DNA of 64,000 bases, from NCBI GenBank assembly GCA_028277405.1, contig JANQGH010000017.1, forward strand, positions 1 through 64,000, read 5' to 3'. Of the stretch, positions 8,535 to 17,550 are shown one piece after another (position 1 is the first letter of the stretch; each line of letters starts with the position of its first letter). The DNA comes from Alphaproteobacteria bacterium. GTDB lineage: Bacteria > Pseudomonadota > Alphaproteobacteria > DSM-16000 > Inquilinaceae. A program made the translations under genes and the position numbers. The notes under the pieces are model-generated. The model made no database searches. It was not told the DNA's origin and saw nothing but the letters and a program-made list of their open reading frames with translations.

Positions 8535-9440
8535 GGTTGTCGCCGGCTGCTGGGGCCGGCCCCAGAACTGCAGCCAGACCCATTGTTCCGGCGTTTCGCG
8601 CACCCACCGCTCCGCGATTGCGTCCACCCGGTCCGCCAGCCACGCCTCGTCGGCATCCGGGTCGCCTGTGTTGCGCGGCTCGATCGGGTCATCCAGGACA
8701 AGCTCGAAGCGGGCACCGTTGAGGCGCTTCATGCGGGCGGGTAAGACCACGCAAGGCTCGCGCTGGCTGATTCGGATGACGCTGTGCAGGGCCGACGACC
8801 GCATTCTCCGGTGGCCGAAACTGGGCACCATGATCCAACCGGACAGGCGCTCGTCCATCAACATGCCGAGGCGCGCGCCAGGCAGGGCGAAATGCGTCAG
8901 CGCCTCGCGCGTGCCGGTCGTGTTCTTGGCAAACTGGTTGACGCCGGCGCCGTTACGGATCCGGGTCAGAATGTCGGAGATGTAGCGGTTGTTCGGCGGC
9001 TTGAAAAAGACCGGCGTCGGCGCCCCCCAGCCGGCCGACATGATCGGCGCCAGCTCGAAGTGCGCCAGGTGCAGGCTGACCATCAGGATGCGCTTGCCTT
9101 CGGAGATCGCGTCCAGGGACGGCTGAATGTTGACGACATCGACGCGGCCGGACGGGATCATCCGGTGCAACACGGCATATTCGGCGATGATGCGGCCAAG
9201 ATTCTCCCAGGCCAGCCGCTCCAGCCGATCCAACTCCGGTCCGTCCGCCTCAGGTCTCAGATAGGCCAGGTTCGCGCGCAGGCGGTCCCGCTTGTGGCCG
9301 GCGAACCGGCGCGCGATGCGCCCCAGCGCCGCGCCGAAGCCGGACACAGCGCTTATGGGCCAGGGCCGCAAGGCGGCGAGGAACAGTCGCAGCCCTGCCC
9401 CCTCAAGCCATTCGCGTCGCGGATTGCGTTTTGCCGCCAC
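8406..9440 (-). CDS. LpxL/HtrB-family acyltransferase (second copy)
   Basis: Late lipid A acyltransferase-like protein of 344 residues. The catalytic HX4E motif is SLHLAHFE (His124, Glu129), with FFKPPNNRYISDILTRIR and MLMDERLSGWIMVPSFG as the other family blocks and ETPEQWVWLQFWGRP near the end. It starts 2 bp after the preceding paralogue stops, so the two are probably co-transcribed. The last 43 codons (8406-8534) run antisense through the 3' end of the LptF-type gene and are low-complexity, so this tail may be a recent extension. Acyl donor and acceptor are unknown; the neighbouring ACP is the obvious donor candidate. Confidence 0.88.
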   Translation of the reverse strand: MAAKRNPRREWLEGAGLRLFLAALRPWPISAVSGFGAALGRIARRFAGHKRDRLRANLAYLRPEADGPELDRLERLAWENLGRIIAEYAVLHRMIPSGRVDVVNIQPSLDAISEGKRILMVSLHLAHFELAPIMSAGWGAPTPVFFKPPNNRYISDILTRIRNGAGVNQFAKNTTGTREALTHFALPGARLGMLMDERLSGWIMVPSFGHRRMRSSALHSVIRISQREPCVVLPARMKRLNGARFELVLDDPIEPRNTGDPDADEAWLADRVDAIAERWVRETPEQWVWLQFWGRPQQPATTSGAGGLHQPVPAAGSPRSGRAAVAEPQNNGGNDARQDRRDRQ

Positions 9441-9442
9441 GC

Positions 9443-10339
9443 CTAGAGGTCCCAGCGCCTATGGGGCCACAGCCACTGTTCGGGCGTGTCGCGAAGCCAG
9501 CGCTCCAGCACCTCGTTCATGCGCTCCAGCAGCCAGTCGACATCGGCCTCCTGGTCGCCGGAAGGGGTTCGTTCGATCGGCGGCTCGCAGATCACGTCGA
9601 AGCGGGCGCCGTCGGTGCGCTTGACCCGGACGGGGATGATCTTGGCGCCGTAGCGCAGGGCCATCTCCGCCGCTGTCGGTGCGGTTTTGACCGGATGGCC
9701 GAAAAAGGGCACGAGCTTGCCGCGCAGGCTGCGCTGGTCGATCAACATCGCCAGGTTGCCGCCGGTCGCCAAAACCTTCATGGCACTGCGAATCGATTCG
9801 GTGCCGCGCGGCAGCAAGGTCATGCCGCAATCGACCCTCAGCCCCCTGATGATACGGTCGACGAAGCGGTTGTTGGGCGGCCGGTAGATGCCGGTCATGG
9901 TCATGCCGTGCCGTTTGGCGACGATCGGCGAGATCTCCCAATGGCCGATATGGCCGCTGACCAGCAACAGCGGGTGCTTGCCATAAAGCTCGCGGATGTA
10001 GTCGTCGCCGTAGATCGTGATGCGTTCGCTGTTCGCGATGCGTCCCAACGAGGCATACTCCGTGGCCACGCGCCCCAGATGGCCCCACATGTCGCGCATG
10101 ATCTGGTGGCGTTCCTCGTCGGATTTCTCCGGAAACGCGATCGCCAGGTTCGACAGCGACTTCTCGGTCGGCTTGCGGATGCGCGGGCCGATCAGCCGGC
10201 CCAGCCGGTTGCCGAGGCCCGACGCCCAGTCCACCGGCAGCAGCCCCAGCGCCTTGAACGTCAGGTACATCGGCAGTGCCTGAAGGGGGTGCCAGATCCA
10301 ATGCTGTCGCCAGGCCTGCCGGGGTGTGTACCGGCTCAT
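9443..10339 (-). CDS. LpxL/HtrB-family acyltransferase (first copy)
   Basis: A 298-residue membrane-associated acyltransferase of the lipid A secondary acylation family. An N-terminal hydrophobic segment (about 20-40) anchors it. The HX4E motif is SGHIGHWE (His130, Glu135), followed by YRPPNNRFVDRIIRGLR and MLIDQRSLRGKLVPFFGHP, the blocks that bind the acyl donor and the phospho-sugar acceptor in the family. The C-terminus has the typical DTPEQWLWPHRRW. It overlaps the P450 gene by 4 nt (ATGA), strong evidence for a joint operon. Confidence 0.92.
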   Translation of the reverse strand: MSRYTPRQAWRQHWIWHPLQALPMYLTFKALGLLPVDWASGLGNRLGRLIGPRIRKPTEKSLSNLAIAFPEKSDEERHQIMRDMWGHLGRVATEYASLGRIANSERITIYGDDYIRELYGKHPLLLVSGHIGHWEISPIVAKRHGMTMTGIYRPPNNRFVDRIIRGLRVDCGMTLLPRGTESIRSAMKVLATGGNLAMLIDQRSLRGKLVPFFGHPVKTAPTAAEMALRYGAKIIPVRVKRTDGARFDVICEPPIERTPSGDQEADVDWLLERMNEVLERWLRDTPEQWLWPHRRWDL

Positions 10340-11739
10340 CTGCGTTCGATGGTCATCGGCAGGCCGTGGCGGGGGCGCAAGGTCAGACGCGATTGCGGCT
10401 CCACCGGATGGCCTGGCCGCAGCCTCAGTCTGTATCGCTGGCCCAAGGTGGCGAGGATCAACACCGCTTCGGTGCGCGCGAACGACGCCCCGATACAGGT
10501 CCGGGGGCCGGCGCCAAAGGGCACGTAGGCCAGCTTGTGGCGTGGCTTGGGCGGCTCCATGCCCGCCGGCGGTTCTACCTTCTCATAGTAGAAGCGATCC
10601 GGGTCGAAATGGTCCGGGTTGCGCCACAGGCCGCGATGCCGGTGCAATAGCCATGGGCAGACGGCGACGAAGCTGCCCGCCGGTATCGTCTTGCCGGCGA
10701 TCTTGTCCTCTGCCCTGGCCTTGCGGGTCAGGATCGGGATCGGCGGATAGAGCCGCATCGCCTCCTCGAACACCGACAGCACGTAGGGCAGGCGGGCGAC
10801 GTCCGCGTAGGCGGGTTGCCGGCCCTCCAGGACGCGATCGATTTCGTCGTGAAACCGCTTCTCGACCGATGGCGCCTGCGACAGCAGATACCAGGTCCAG
10901 GCCAGCGCGTTGGCCGTGGTTTCGTGGCCGGCAAAGAAGAACACCGACAGCTCGTCGCGGATTTCGTCATGCGGCCGGTCGCCGCCCGTGTCCTCGTCGG
11001 GTACGGCCAACAGGATCGACAGCAGGTCCTGGTACTCGTCCTCGTGACCCCGGCGGGCGTGGATCATCGCGTCCAGGACCTGGTTGATGCGTGCCAACGC
11101 GCGGCGGGCCCTCGGGCGCGGCCGCTTGGGCAGCCAGGTCGGCAGCCCCATGAACTCATCGAACTCCACCTGCCGCAGGGCGTCGATGTATTCGGTGAAG
11201 CTCTGGTAGATGACCTCCGCCTTGTCACCGAGATCGGACGAAAACATGGTGCGGCAAATCACCTCGGCCGTGACCTGGGCCATCTGCTCGCCCATCTCCA
11301 GCTCGATCTGGCCGCCGCCCTGATCGATCTCCTGGCCCCAGCGCTCGGCCTGTTCGGCGGCCGTCGCCGCCATGGTCTCGGAGAACTGCTTGATGCGCGA
11401 GACGTGGAATGCCGGGGTCGCGTTGCGGCGCTGGCGCCGCCAGGTGCCGCCATCGCTCAACAGCATGGAGTTGCCGATCAGCGGTCCCAGCGCGTTCTTC
11501 ATCTCGTCGGACTTGGGATAGTTCTCGACGTTGGAGAACAGCACGTGGCGCACGGTGCGCGGGCTGTTGGCGATGAACAGCCAGCGCAGAAAGAACTTCT
11601 GCGCCAGGAAGCTGGCGAAATAGGCCTCCTCGGGCCAGACCGCGATGACGTTACGCCTGGCCTGCAGGATCGCCTTGATCGGCGATAGCCGCTTGCTCAG
11701 GCGCGGCGGCATCGCCGGGATGAAGGTATCGGTGGTCAT
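10336..11739 (-). CDS. Cytochrome P450 (fatty-acid-hydroxylase type)
   Basis: Haem-thiolate mono-oxygenase, 467 residues. The I-helix oxygen-activation motif FAGHETTAN, the K-helix EAMR (ExxR) in VFEEAMRLYPPIPIL, and the haem loop FGAGPRTCIGASFA with Cys415 are all intact. Length, the WRRQRRNATPAFH C-helix block and the ExxR context resemble the CYP4/CYP102-like group that oxidises fatty acids rather than the short soluble camphor type. No reductase or ferredoxin gene is adjacent. It sits between a ketosynthase and two lipid acyltransferases and is overlapped by the latter, so the likely substrate is an acyl chain on ACP or lipid; this is inference. Confidence 0.93.
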   Translation of the reverse strand: MTTDTFIPAMPPRLSKRLSPIKAILQARRNVIAVWPEEAYFASFLAQKFFLRWLFIANSPRTVRHVLFSNVENYPKSDEMKNALGPLIGNSMLLSDGGTWRRQRRNATPAFHVSRIKQFSETMAATAAEQAERWGQEIDQGGGQIELEMGEQMAQVTAEVICRTMFSSDLGDKAEVIYQSFTEYIDALRQVEFDEFMGLPTWLPKRPRPRARRALARINQVLDAMIHARRGHEDEYQDLLSILLAVPDEDTGGDRPHDEIRDELSVFFFAGHETTANALAWTWYLLSQAPSVEKRFHDEIDRVLEGRQPAYADVARLPYVLSVFEEAMRLYPPIPILTRKARAEDKIAGKTIPAGSFVAVCPWLLHRHRGLWRNPDHFDPDRFYYEKVEPPAGMEPPKPRHKLAYVPFGAGPRTCIGASFARTEAVLILATLGQRYRLRLRPGHPVEPQSRLTLRPRHGLPMTIERR

Positions 11740-11771
11740 GCGCGTCTACCTGGCCGCGACCGGCGGCGCCA

Positions 11772-12983
11772 TCAATGCAGCCGGCGAAAGGCCAGGACCG
11801 CATTCAGCCCGCCGAACGCGAACGAGTTGGACAGCGCCGTGTCGATCGTCATGCTGCGCGCGGCGTTCGGAATGTAGTCCAGGTCGCATTCGGGATCGGC
11901 CATGGTGAAGTTCGCGGTCGGCGGCGCGATCTGGTCCGCGATCGCACGTGCCGTGATCACGGCCTCCAGCGCGCCGGCGGCGCCCAGACCGTGGCCATGC
12001 ATCGATTTGGTCGACGATACCGCAACCTGGCTCGCCGCCTCGCCGAGCGCCAGGTGGATGGCCTTGGTTTCAGCGACGTCGTTCTGCCCCGTGCCGGTGC
12101 CATGGGCGTTGATGTAGTGCAGACCCTCCGGCGCTATCTCGGCTTCGTCCAACGCTTGTCGGATGGCACGCGCGGCGCCCTCGGCCGAGGGGTCGGTCAA
12201 GCTGCCGGCGTCGGACGTCATGCCCATGCCGGCGATCTCGGCATAGATGCGGGCACCCCTGGCCTGGGCATCCTCCAGCCGCTCCAGCACCAAGACGCCG
12301 GCACCTTCGCCCAGCACCATGCCCTTGCGGTCAATGCAAAAGGGCCGGCAGGTGTCGACGGACAAAACGCGCAAGGCTTGCCAGCCGAGCATCGAGCCGA
12401 AGACGAGGCAGGCCTCGCTGCCGCCCGTGACCGCGGCGCGCGCCCGCCCGGACTTGATCATCCAGTAGGCTTCGCCGATGGCGTGATTGGCGGACGAACA
12501 GGCGCTGGTCACGCCGAAAGCGGGGCCGTTTAGCCCGTATTCCATCGTCACCTGGCTGGCCGCGGCGCTGGGCATCAGCTTAGGAATGCTCATCGGCGGT
12601 GTGCGGATCTTGCCCTGGCCAAAGATCCGCTCACTGTCCTCGTTGATCGTCTTGGCGCCGCCGATGCCGGTGCCGATGATCACCGCGGTATCGTCGTGCA
12701 GCCCATGATCGAATGTCAGGCCGCTGTCGGCGATGGCCTCGCGCGCCGCGACCAGGGCGTATTGCGAATAGGGGTCGATCACCGCCAGCTTTACGGGGTC
12801 GAAGTGTTTCTCCGCGTCGAAACCCTTGACCTCGGCGGCAACGTGGATCTTCAGCTTCTCCGGCGGGATCGCCGTGATCGGCCCGATACCGGACACCCCT
12901 TCCACCGCTGAGCGCCAATGGCTGTTGGCATCATGGCCCAGCGCGGAAATGCACCCAAGCCCTGTGATGGCGACACGATGCAT
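11772..12983 (-). CDS. Beta-ketoacyl-ACP synthase (FabF/NodE-like), first ketosynthase of the acyl locus
   Basis: Condensing enzyme of 403 residues with a full catalytic set: Cys162 in VTSACSSANHA, HGTGT and KSMHGH, plus GEGAG and NSFAFGGLNA. The start MHRVAITGLGCISALG is typical. It lies 43 bp after the ACP gene and 32 bp before the P450, on the same strand. Because both ketosynthases of this locus keep their active-site cysteine, neither looks like a chain-length-factor partner. It is probably dedicated to elongating a chain on the adjacent ACP. Confidence 0.92.
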   Translation of the reverse strand: MHRVAITGLGCISALGHDANSHWRSAVEGVSGIGPITAIPPEKLKIHVAAEVKGFDAEKHFDPVKLAVIDPYSQYALVAAREAIADSGLTFDHGLHDDTAVIIGTGIGGAKTINEDSERIFGQGKIRTPPMSIPKLMPSAAASQVTMEYGLNGPAFGVTSACSSANHAIGEAYWMIKSGRARAAVTGGSEACLVFGSMLGWQALRVLSVDTCRPFCIDRKGMVLGEGAGVLVLERLEDAQARGARIYAEIAGMGMTSDAGSLTDPSAEGAARAIRQALDEAEIAPEGLHYINAHGTGTGQNDVAETKAIHLALGEAASQVAVSSTKSMHGHGLGAAGALEAVITARAIADQIAPPTANFTMADPECDLDYIPNAARSMTIDTALSNSFAFGGLNAVLAFRRLH

Positions 12984-13026
12984 GCTGCTACTCTCGACAG
13001 GAAAGGCCCGGCCAAGCGGGCGTCGG

Positions 13027-13293
13027 TCAGGCGGCGTTCTTTTCGTTGATCAGCCGCTGCACGCCGTCCACGACATCCTGTAGGGTGTCCAGCTTCATGG
13101 CGTCGCGGTCCTGCGGCACATCGATGTCGAATTCGTCCTCGATGGCAAAGATGATCTCGACCAGATCGATGGACTCAATCTCGATATCTTCCAGGCGATC
13201 GCTCAGCGACAGTCCCGCGGGATCGACCCGCCGTTGATTGGCGACGATTTCGACGATCTTGCTTTCGACGGTTTTGGTGTCGACTTCACTCAC
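13027..13293 (-). CDS. Acyl carrier protein (specialised)
   Basis: An 88-residue acidic ACP. The phosphopantetheine site is Ser41 in IEIESIDLVEIIFAIEDEF, slightly different from the DSLDxVE of housekeeping AcpP, and the protein is longer than usual AcpP. It is the first gene of the leftward ACP-KS-P450-acyltransferase-acyltransferase operon. By analogy with AcpXL of rhizobia it may carry an unusual long or modified chain for transfer to lipid A, but sequence identity to AcpXL is not evident by eye. Confidence 0.93.
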   Translation of the reverse strand: MSEVDTKTVESKIVEIVANQRRVDPAGLSLSDRLEDIEIESIDLVEIIFAIEDEFDIDVPQDRDAMKLDTLQDVVDGVQRLINEKNAA

Positions 13294-13480
13294 CGCTGCT
13301 ACCTCGGCTTACTGTTCGTTCGATGGCCGCCACGCGGAAGGGCCCGGCGATCGGCCAGCGTGACGGGGGTTCTACAGGGTATCGTTTCGGAAACCTAGTG
13401 GAAACAGGCACTCCGGGCCGCGCTGAACGCCGGGCCGACCTGCGGCCGGCGCGGGCCTGGAACGTCTCTCGGTTTTGCGC

Positions 13481-13840
13481 TCAGCGATGGTCCAGATTCG
13501 GCCGGGCGCAAAGATTGACCCCCCAATACTGAAACACCTGCCCAGAGGCATCGCCGATCTGCACGTCGAAAAAGCAGTCGGGTCCGAAATCGGGCAGCCG
13601 AATGGTCTGATCCTGGCCCGGGTCGACCGCCCCATCCAGCCGGTTGGCGCCCCAGCGCGTGCTGTAGTCTGGAGAGACCTGCACGCTTTCCAGCGTCATC
13701 GTGCTGTTGTTGTTGACCGAAATGACCAGCGTTTCGGCACGCGCCGTACCATTGCCAATCGCCGCCACCAATAAATACAGCGCGACGAGCATCAGAGCGC
13801 CAAGGGCCAGCTGGCGCAGCACAGGAGCAGAAAGTACCAA
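13481..13840 (-). CDS. Small secreted protein with two cysteines, unknown function
   Basis: A 119-residue frame (TTG start at 13840; a GTG at about 13822 is possible). A hydrophobic segment LALGALMLVALYLLVAAI ends near GNGTARAETL, a likely signal-peptidase site. The mature part is a small beta-rich domain with VNNNSTMTLESVQVSP, a WGANRLDG turn, a proline/glycine turn before QTIRLPDFG, and conserved-looking cysteines in CFFDVQI and VNLC. This layout resembles small periplasmic proteins that are often misannotated as argininosuccinate lyase in alphaproteobacteria. Function unknown. Confidence 0.6.
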   Translation of the reverse strand: MVLSAPVLRQLALGALMLVALYLLVAAIGNGTARAETLVISVNNNSTMTLESVQVSPDYSTRWGANRLDGAVDPGQDQTIRLPDFGPDCFFDVQIGDASGQVFQYWGVNLCARPNLDHR

Positions 13841-14098
13841 AGTGCCTGATCCTAAAGTCTGATCCCAAGACTATTGCTTCGACCTCATGGGGCCCGTTCA
13901 GACGCGTACAGCTTCGGTGCTTCGCGTCGTCTCGCGCCGTCTTGTGCCTAAACGCACCGTCCCAGCGCCTTTCAAGGTCCCCAACAAGGCAACGAAGGAT
14001 CGATCGACGACCTGTCTATGATCCGTCAATGTGGCCGCCGTAAGGCGCCGCTTGCCGCAAGAGCGGCGGCGCTTGGGCGCCGGTGGCGTGCTGGCGGC

Positions 14099-15217
14099 CT
14101 ACTGAACGACGATCCGGGGGGCCGCCCGCGGCTTCTCGGTGGTCAGCTTTTCCGCGACCCTTCCGGCGATGGCCTGGTAAGCGGCCGCCTGCGGGCCGTC
14201 GGGTGCGGCGATCGTGATCGGACGGCCTCCGTCCGAGGTTTCCCTGATGGCGATGTCCAGCGGAACCTCGCCCAGGAAGTCGACGCCGCGCTTCTGGGCC
14301 TCTTCCTTCGCCCCGCCATGTCCGAATATGTGGCTCTCATGGCCGCAGTTCGGGCAGACGAAGGTCGACATGTTCTCCACGATGCCGAGGACGGGAACGT
14401 CGACCTTGCGGAACATGTTCAGGCCCTTACGCGCGTCCAGCAGGGCGATGTCCTGCGGCGTCGACACGATGACCGCGCCGGCCAGCGGCACCTGCTGGGC
14501 CATGGTCAGCTGCGCATCGCCGGTGCCCGGGGGCATGTCGACGACCATGATGTCGAGTTGACCCCAATCGACGTCCCGCAGCATCTGTACCAGGGCGCTT
14601 TGAACCATGGGGCCGCGCCAGATCATCGGCGTTTCCTCGTCGATCAGGAAGCCGATCGACATGACGGCCAGCCCATGGTTGCGCATCGGTTCCAGGCGTT
14701 TGCCGTCGGGCGAGGACGGCTTGCCGGACAGGCCCAGCATGCGCGGCATGGACGGCCCGTAGATGTCGGCATCCAACAGGCCGACGCGCTTGCCCTGCGA
14801 TGCCAGCGCAACGGCCAGATTGATGGCCAGCGTCGATTTGCCCACCCCGCCCTTGCCGGACGCAACGGCGATGATGGCGCCGATACCGTCGATCACGATC
14901 TGCCGTCCGGCACCGCCCGACGGCGCCGGGGCAGGCGGAGACGGTTGGGGGCTGGCCGCCGGCGCGGCGCGTTCGGCCGTCAAGACCGCTGTTACCGACA
15001 AAACACCCGGCAGCGCCTCGACGGCCTTCTCCGCCTCCTGGCGCAGGGGTTCCAGCGCGGGGCCCTGCCTGGGGTCGACGTCGATCGAAAACAGCACGTG
15101 GCCGTCTCGAACCGTCAGGCCGGAAATCATGTCAGACGACACGATGTCACTGCTACTCCCTGGATTCTGTATCGTGCGCAGACGGTCGAGGACGGCCTCT
15201 CGGTCGATCGCGGCCAT
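14099..15217 (-). CDS. apbC: Mrp/NBP35-family iron-sulfur cluster carrier ATPase
   Basis: A 372-residue P-loop ATPase that assembles or transfers iron-sulfur clusters. An N-terminal MIP18-like domain (1-90; NPGSSSDIVSSDMISGLTV) is joined by a proline-rich linker to the ParA/MinD-like ATPase. The deviant Walker A is SGKGGVGKST, with DADIYGPSMPRMLG and DMPPGTGDAQLT following. The cluster-binding CxxC is FVCPNCGHES. It is transcribed away from hflK. Confidence 0.95.
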   Translation of the reverse strand: MAAIDREAVLDRLRTIQNPGSSSDIVSSDMISGLTVRDGHVLFSIDVDPRQGPALEPLRQEAEKAVEALPGVLSVTAVLTAERAAPAASPQPSPPAPAPSGGAGRQIVIDGIGAIIAVASGKGGVGKSTLAINLAVALASQGKRVGLLDADIYGPSMPRMLGLSGKPSSPDGKRLEPMRNHGLAVMSIGFLIDEETPMIWRGPMVQSALVQMLRDVDWGQLDIMVVDMPPGTGDAQLTMAQQVPLAGAVIVSTPQDIALLDARKGLNMFRKVDVPVLGIVENMSTFVCPNCGHESHIFGHGGAKEEAQKRGVDFLGEVPLDIAIRETSDGGRPITIAAPDGPQAAAYQAIAGRVAEKLTTEKPRAAPRIVVQ

Positions 15218-15402
15218 GGTTGAAAACTCCGGGCTGTGGCCAATATTTCGGAAACTCGTGCCGGCCGGGCATTTTGTTGTGTATTAAACCCCGGCCGGCA
15301 TCACAAATAGGCACGGCAGGCTGGTACTGCCAGCTTGATGGTTTAGAACAGTGCCGGACGGCGAACGGTTAACGGCGAAAGCGCGAGCGGGGTAACTATC
15401 GA

Positions 15403-16557
15403 ATGCCTTGGAGCAATCAAGGTGGGGGCGGCGGTCCTTGGGGATCGGGCGGTTCCAGTGGGTCGGGCGGCTCTGGCGGTGGGGGTAACAACCCCTGGGG
15501 AGGGCGCGGCTCAGGCGGCGGCGGTGGCCCCCAACCCCCGGATTTCGAGGATATGCTGCGCCGTGGCCAGGATCAGGTAAGAAAGATCCTGCCGCGCAAT
15601 CTCGGTGGCGGCCGCGCGGTGATCATCATCATCGTCTTGATCATCATCGGCTGGGCCCTGACCGGCTTCTATCGCGTCCAACCCGACGAACAAGGCGTTG
15701 TGCTGCGGTTCGGCGAGTATTCGAGAACCACCGGCCCCGGCCTCAGGTATCATCTGCCATGGCCGATCGAGGCGGTGGAACTGCCATCGGTCACAACCAT
15801 CAACCGCATCGATATCGGTTTTCGCGGGGCGTCTGATGCGCGCACCGCCAGCCGGGACATCCCGGAAGAGAGCCTGATGTTGACCGGTGACGAGAACATC
15901 ATCGACATCGATTTCACCGTGCTGTGGCGGATCAACGACGCCCGTGCGTTTCTGTTCAACATTCGCGACCCCGAGGCGACGGTCCAGGTGGTGGCGGAAA
16001 GCGCCATGCGCGAAATCATCGGCCAGACCGACATTCAGCCGGCGCTGACCGAGGCGCGTCAGGAAATCGAGCAGCGAACGCGCGTTTTGACGCAGGAGAC
16101 GCTGGACGAGTACGGCGCCGGCATCTTGATCGAAGAAGTCCAGCTGCAAAGCGTCGACCCGCCCGAGCAGGTTGTTGACGCGTTCAACGACGTGTTGCGT
16201 GCGCGGCAGGACGAACAGCGCCTCCGGAACCTCGCTGAAGCGTATGCCAACGACGTATTGCCGCGGGCGCGCGGTGATGCGGAACGGTTGGTTCAAGAAG
16301 CAAATGCGTACCGCGAGCAGGTGGTATCGCTGGCCCAAGGTGACGCGGACCGGTTCTTGTCGGTCTTGGAATCCTATCGTCTGTCGCCCGAGGTCACCGT
16401 CGAGCGGCTTTATCTCGAAACAATCGAGGAAGTGTTCGGTGGCGCCAACATGGTGATCATTGAAAATGAAGAGGCGGGCGGCGGCAGCGGGGTCGTGCCC
16501 TATCTGCCCCTGAACGAATTGCGGCAGTCGACGGCCATACGGGGGCAATCACAATGA
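15403..16557 (+). CDS. hflK: HflK, FtsH protease modulator
   Basis: SPFH/band-7 membrane protein that forms the HflKC complex surrounding FtsH and controlling its access to membrane substrates. It has 384 residues: a glycine-rich N-terminal tail (about 5-45), one transmembrane helix (VIIIIVLIIIGWAL, about 70-85), the band-7 domain starting GFYRVQPDEQGVVLRFGEY, and a long alanine/glutamate-rich helix to the C-terminus. It overlaps hflC by 4 nt. Confidence 0.96.
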   Translation: MPWSNQGGGGGPWGSGGSSGSGGSGGGGNNPWGGRGSGGGGGPQPPDFEDMLRRGQDQVRKILPRNLGGGRAVIIIIVLIIIGWALTGFYRVQPDEQGVVLRFGEYSRTTGPGLRYHLPWPIEAVELPSVTTINRIDIGFRGASDARTASRDIPEESLMLTGDENIIDIDFTVLWRINDARAFLFNIRDPEATVQVVAESAMREIIGQTDIQPALTEARQEIEQRTRVLTQETLDEYGAGILIEEVQLQSVDPPEQVVDAFNDVLRARQDEQRLRNLAEAYANDVLPRARGDAERLVQEANAYREQVVSLAQGDADRFLSVLESYRLSPEVTVERLYLETIEEVFGGANMVIIENEEAGGGSGVVPYLPLNELRQSTAIRGQSQ

Positions 16558-17522
16558 GCAAGAAACTGATCCTCGGCATCGTAGTCCTGGTCGTCGCCAT
16601 CGTCGCGACCCAGTCCTTCTTCATCGTGCGCGAAACCGAACAGGTCTTGGTGCTGCAGTTCGGTGAGCCTGTGCGTGAGATTCGCGAACCGGGTCTGGAG
16701 TTCCTGGTTCCGTTCATCCAGAACACCCAGGTCTACGAGAAGCGCATTCTGCCAGTCGATCCGCCCGTTGAGCAGGTCTTGCTGTCCGACCAGCGGCGAT
16801 TGGATGTCGATGCCTTCGTGCGCTACCGCATCATCAATCCGTTGCTGTTCTTCCAGGCGGTCAGGGACGAGCAAACGGCAGCGGCACGGATCTCGACGAT
16901 CACGAATGCCGCACTGCGCCGGGTCTTGGGCAACACCACCCAGACCCAGGTTCTGTCCGAGGCGCGGGCCGACATCATGGACGACATCCTGTCCGAGGTC
17001 GCGTTGCAGACCGCCCGCTTCGGCATCGAGATTATCGATGTGCGTATCGGACGCGCGGACGTGCCGGAAGGGACCGTTCAGTCCGTCTACGACCGGATGC
17101 GGTCGGAGCGTGAGCGCGAGGCGGCCGAGTTCCGTGCCCAAGGTGAGGAGCAGGCGCAGCTGATTCGCTCCCGCGCCGATCGTGACCGCACCGTTATTCT
17201 GGCCAACGCCGAACGGGATTCGCAGATTCTGCGCGGTGAGGGCGACGGCGAGGCGATTACGATTCGCGGCGATGCCTTCGGCCAGGACGCGGAATTCTAC
17301 AGCTTCTACCGCAGCCTGGAGGCCTATCGCACGTCCATCGCGGACCAGGGCACCACCATGGTGGTCTCGCCGACCGGCGATTTCTTCCGGTTCTTCCGGG
17401 ATTCGACGGGCGGCCTGTCGGCGCTGAGCGATGGGCCGGCCGAACAGCCGCAGGCCGAACTGACGGAGGACGACACGGCGCAGAACGACCCAGACGACAC
17501 CGAACCGGTGGTGACGCAGTAG
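16554..17522 (+). CDS. hflC: HflC, FtsH protease modulator
   Basis: Partner of HflK, 322 residues. An N-terminal signal anchor (LILGIVVLVVAIVATQSFF) precedes a band-7 domain (IVRETEQVLVLQFGEPVREI, EPGLEFLVPFIQNTQVYEKR). The coiled-coil region RMRSEREREAAEFRAQGEEQ is typical of HflC. A low-complexity acidic tail (last 35 or so residues) is longer than in E. coli. The ATG overlaps the hflK stop. Confidence 0.96.
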   Translation: MSKKLILGIVVLVVAIVATQSFFIVRETEQVLVLQFGEPVREIREPGLEFLVPFIQNTQVYEKRILPVDPPVEQVLLSDQRRLDVDAFVRYRIINPLLFFQAVRDEQTAAARISTITNAALRRVLGNTTQTQVLSEARADIMDDILSEVALQTARFGIEIIDVRIGRADVPEGTVQSVYDRMRSEREREAAEFRAQGEEQAQLIRSRADRDRTVILANAERDSQILRGEGDGEAITIRGDAFGQDAEFYSFYRSLEAYRTSIADQGTTMVVSPTGDFFRFFRDSTGGLSALSDGPAEQPQAELTEDDTAQNDPDDTEPVVTQ

Positions 17523-17550
17523 CCGGGCCAGAGCGCCGACTCTCCCCCCC

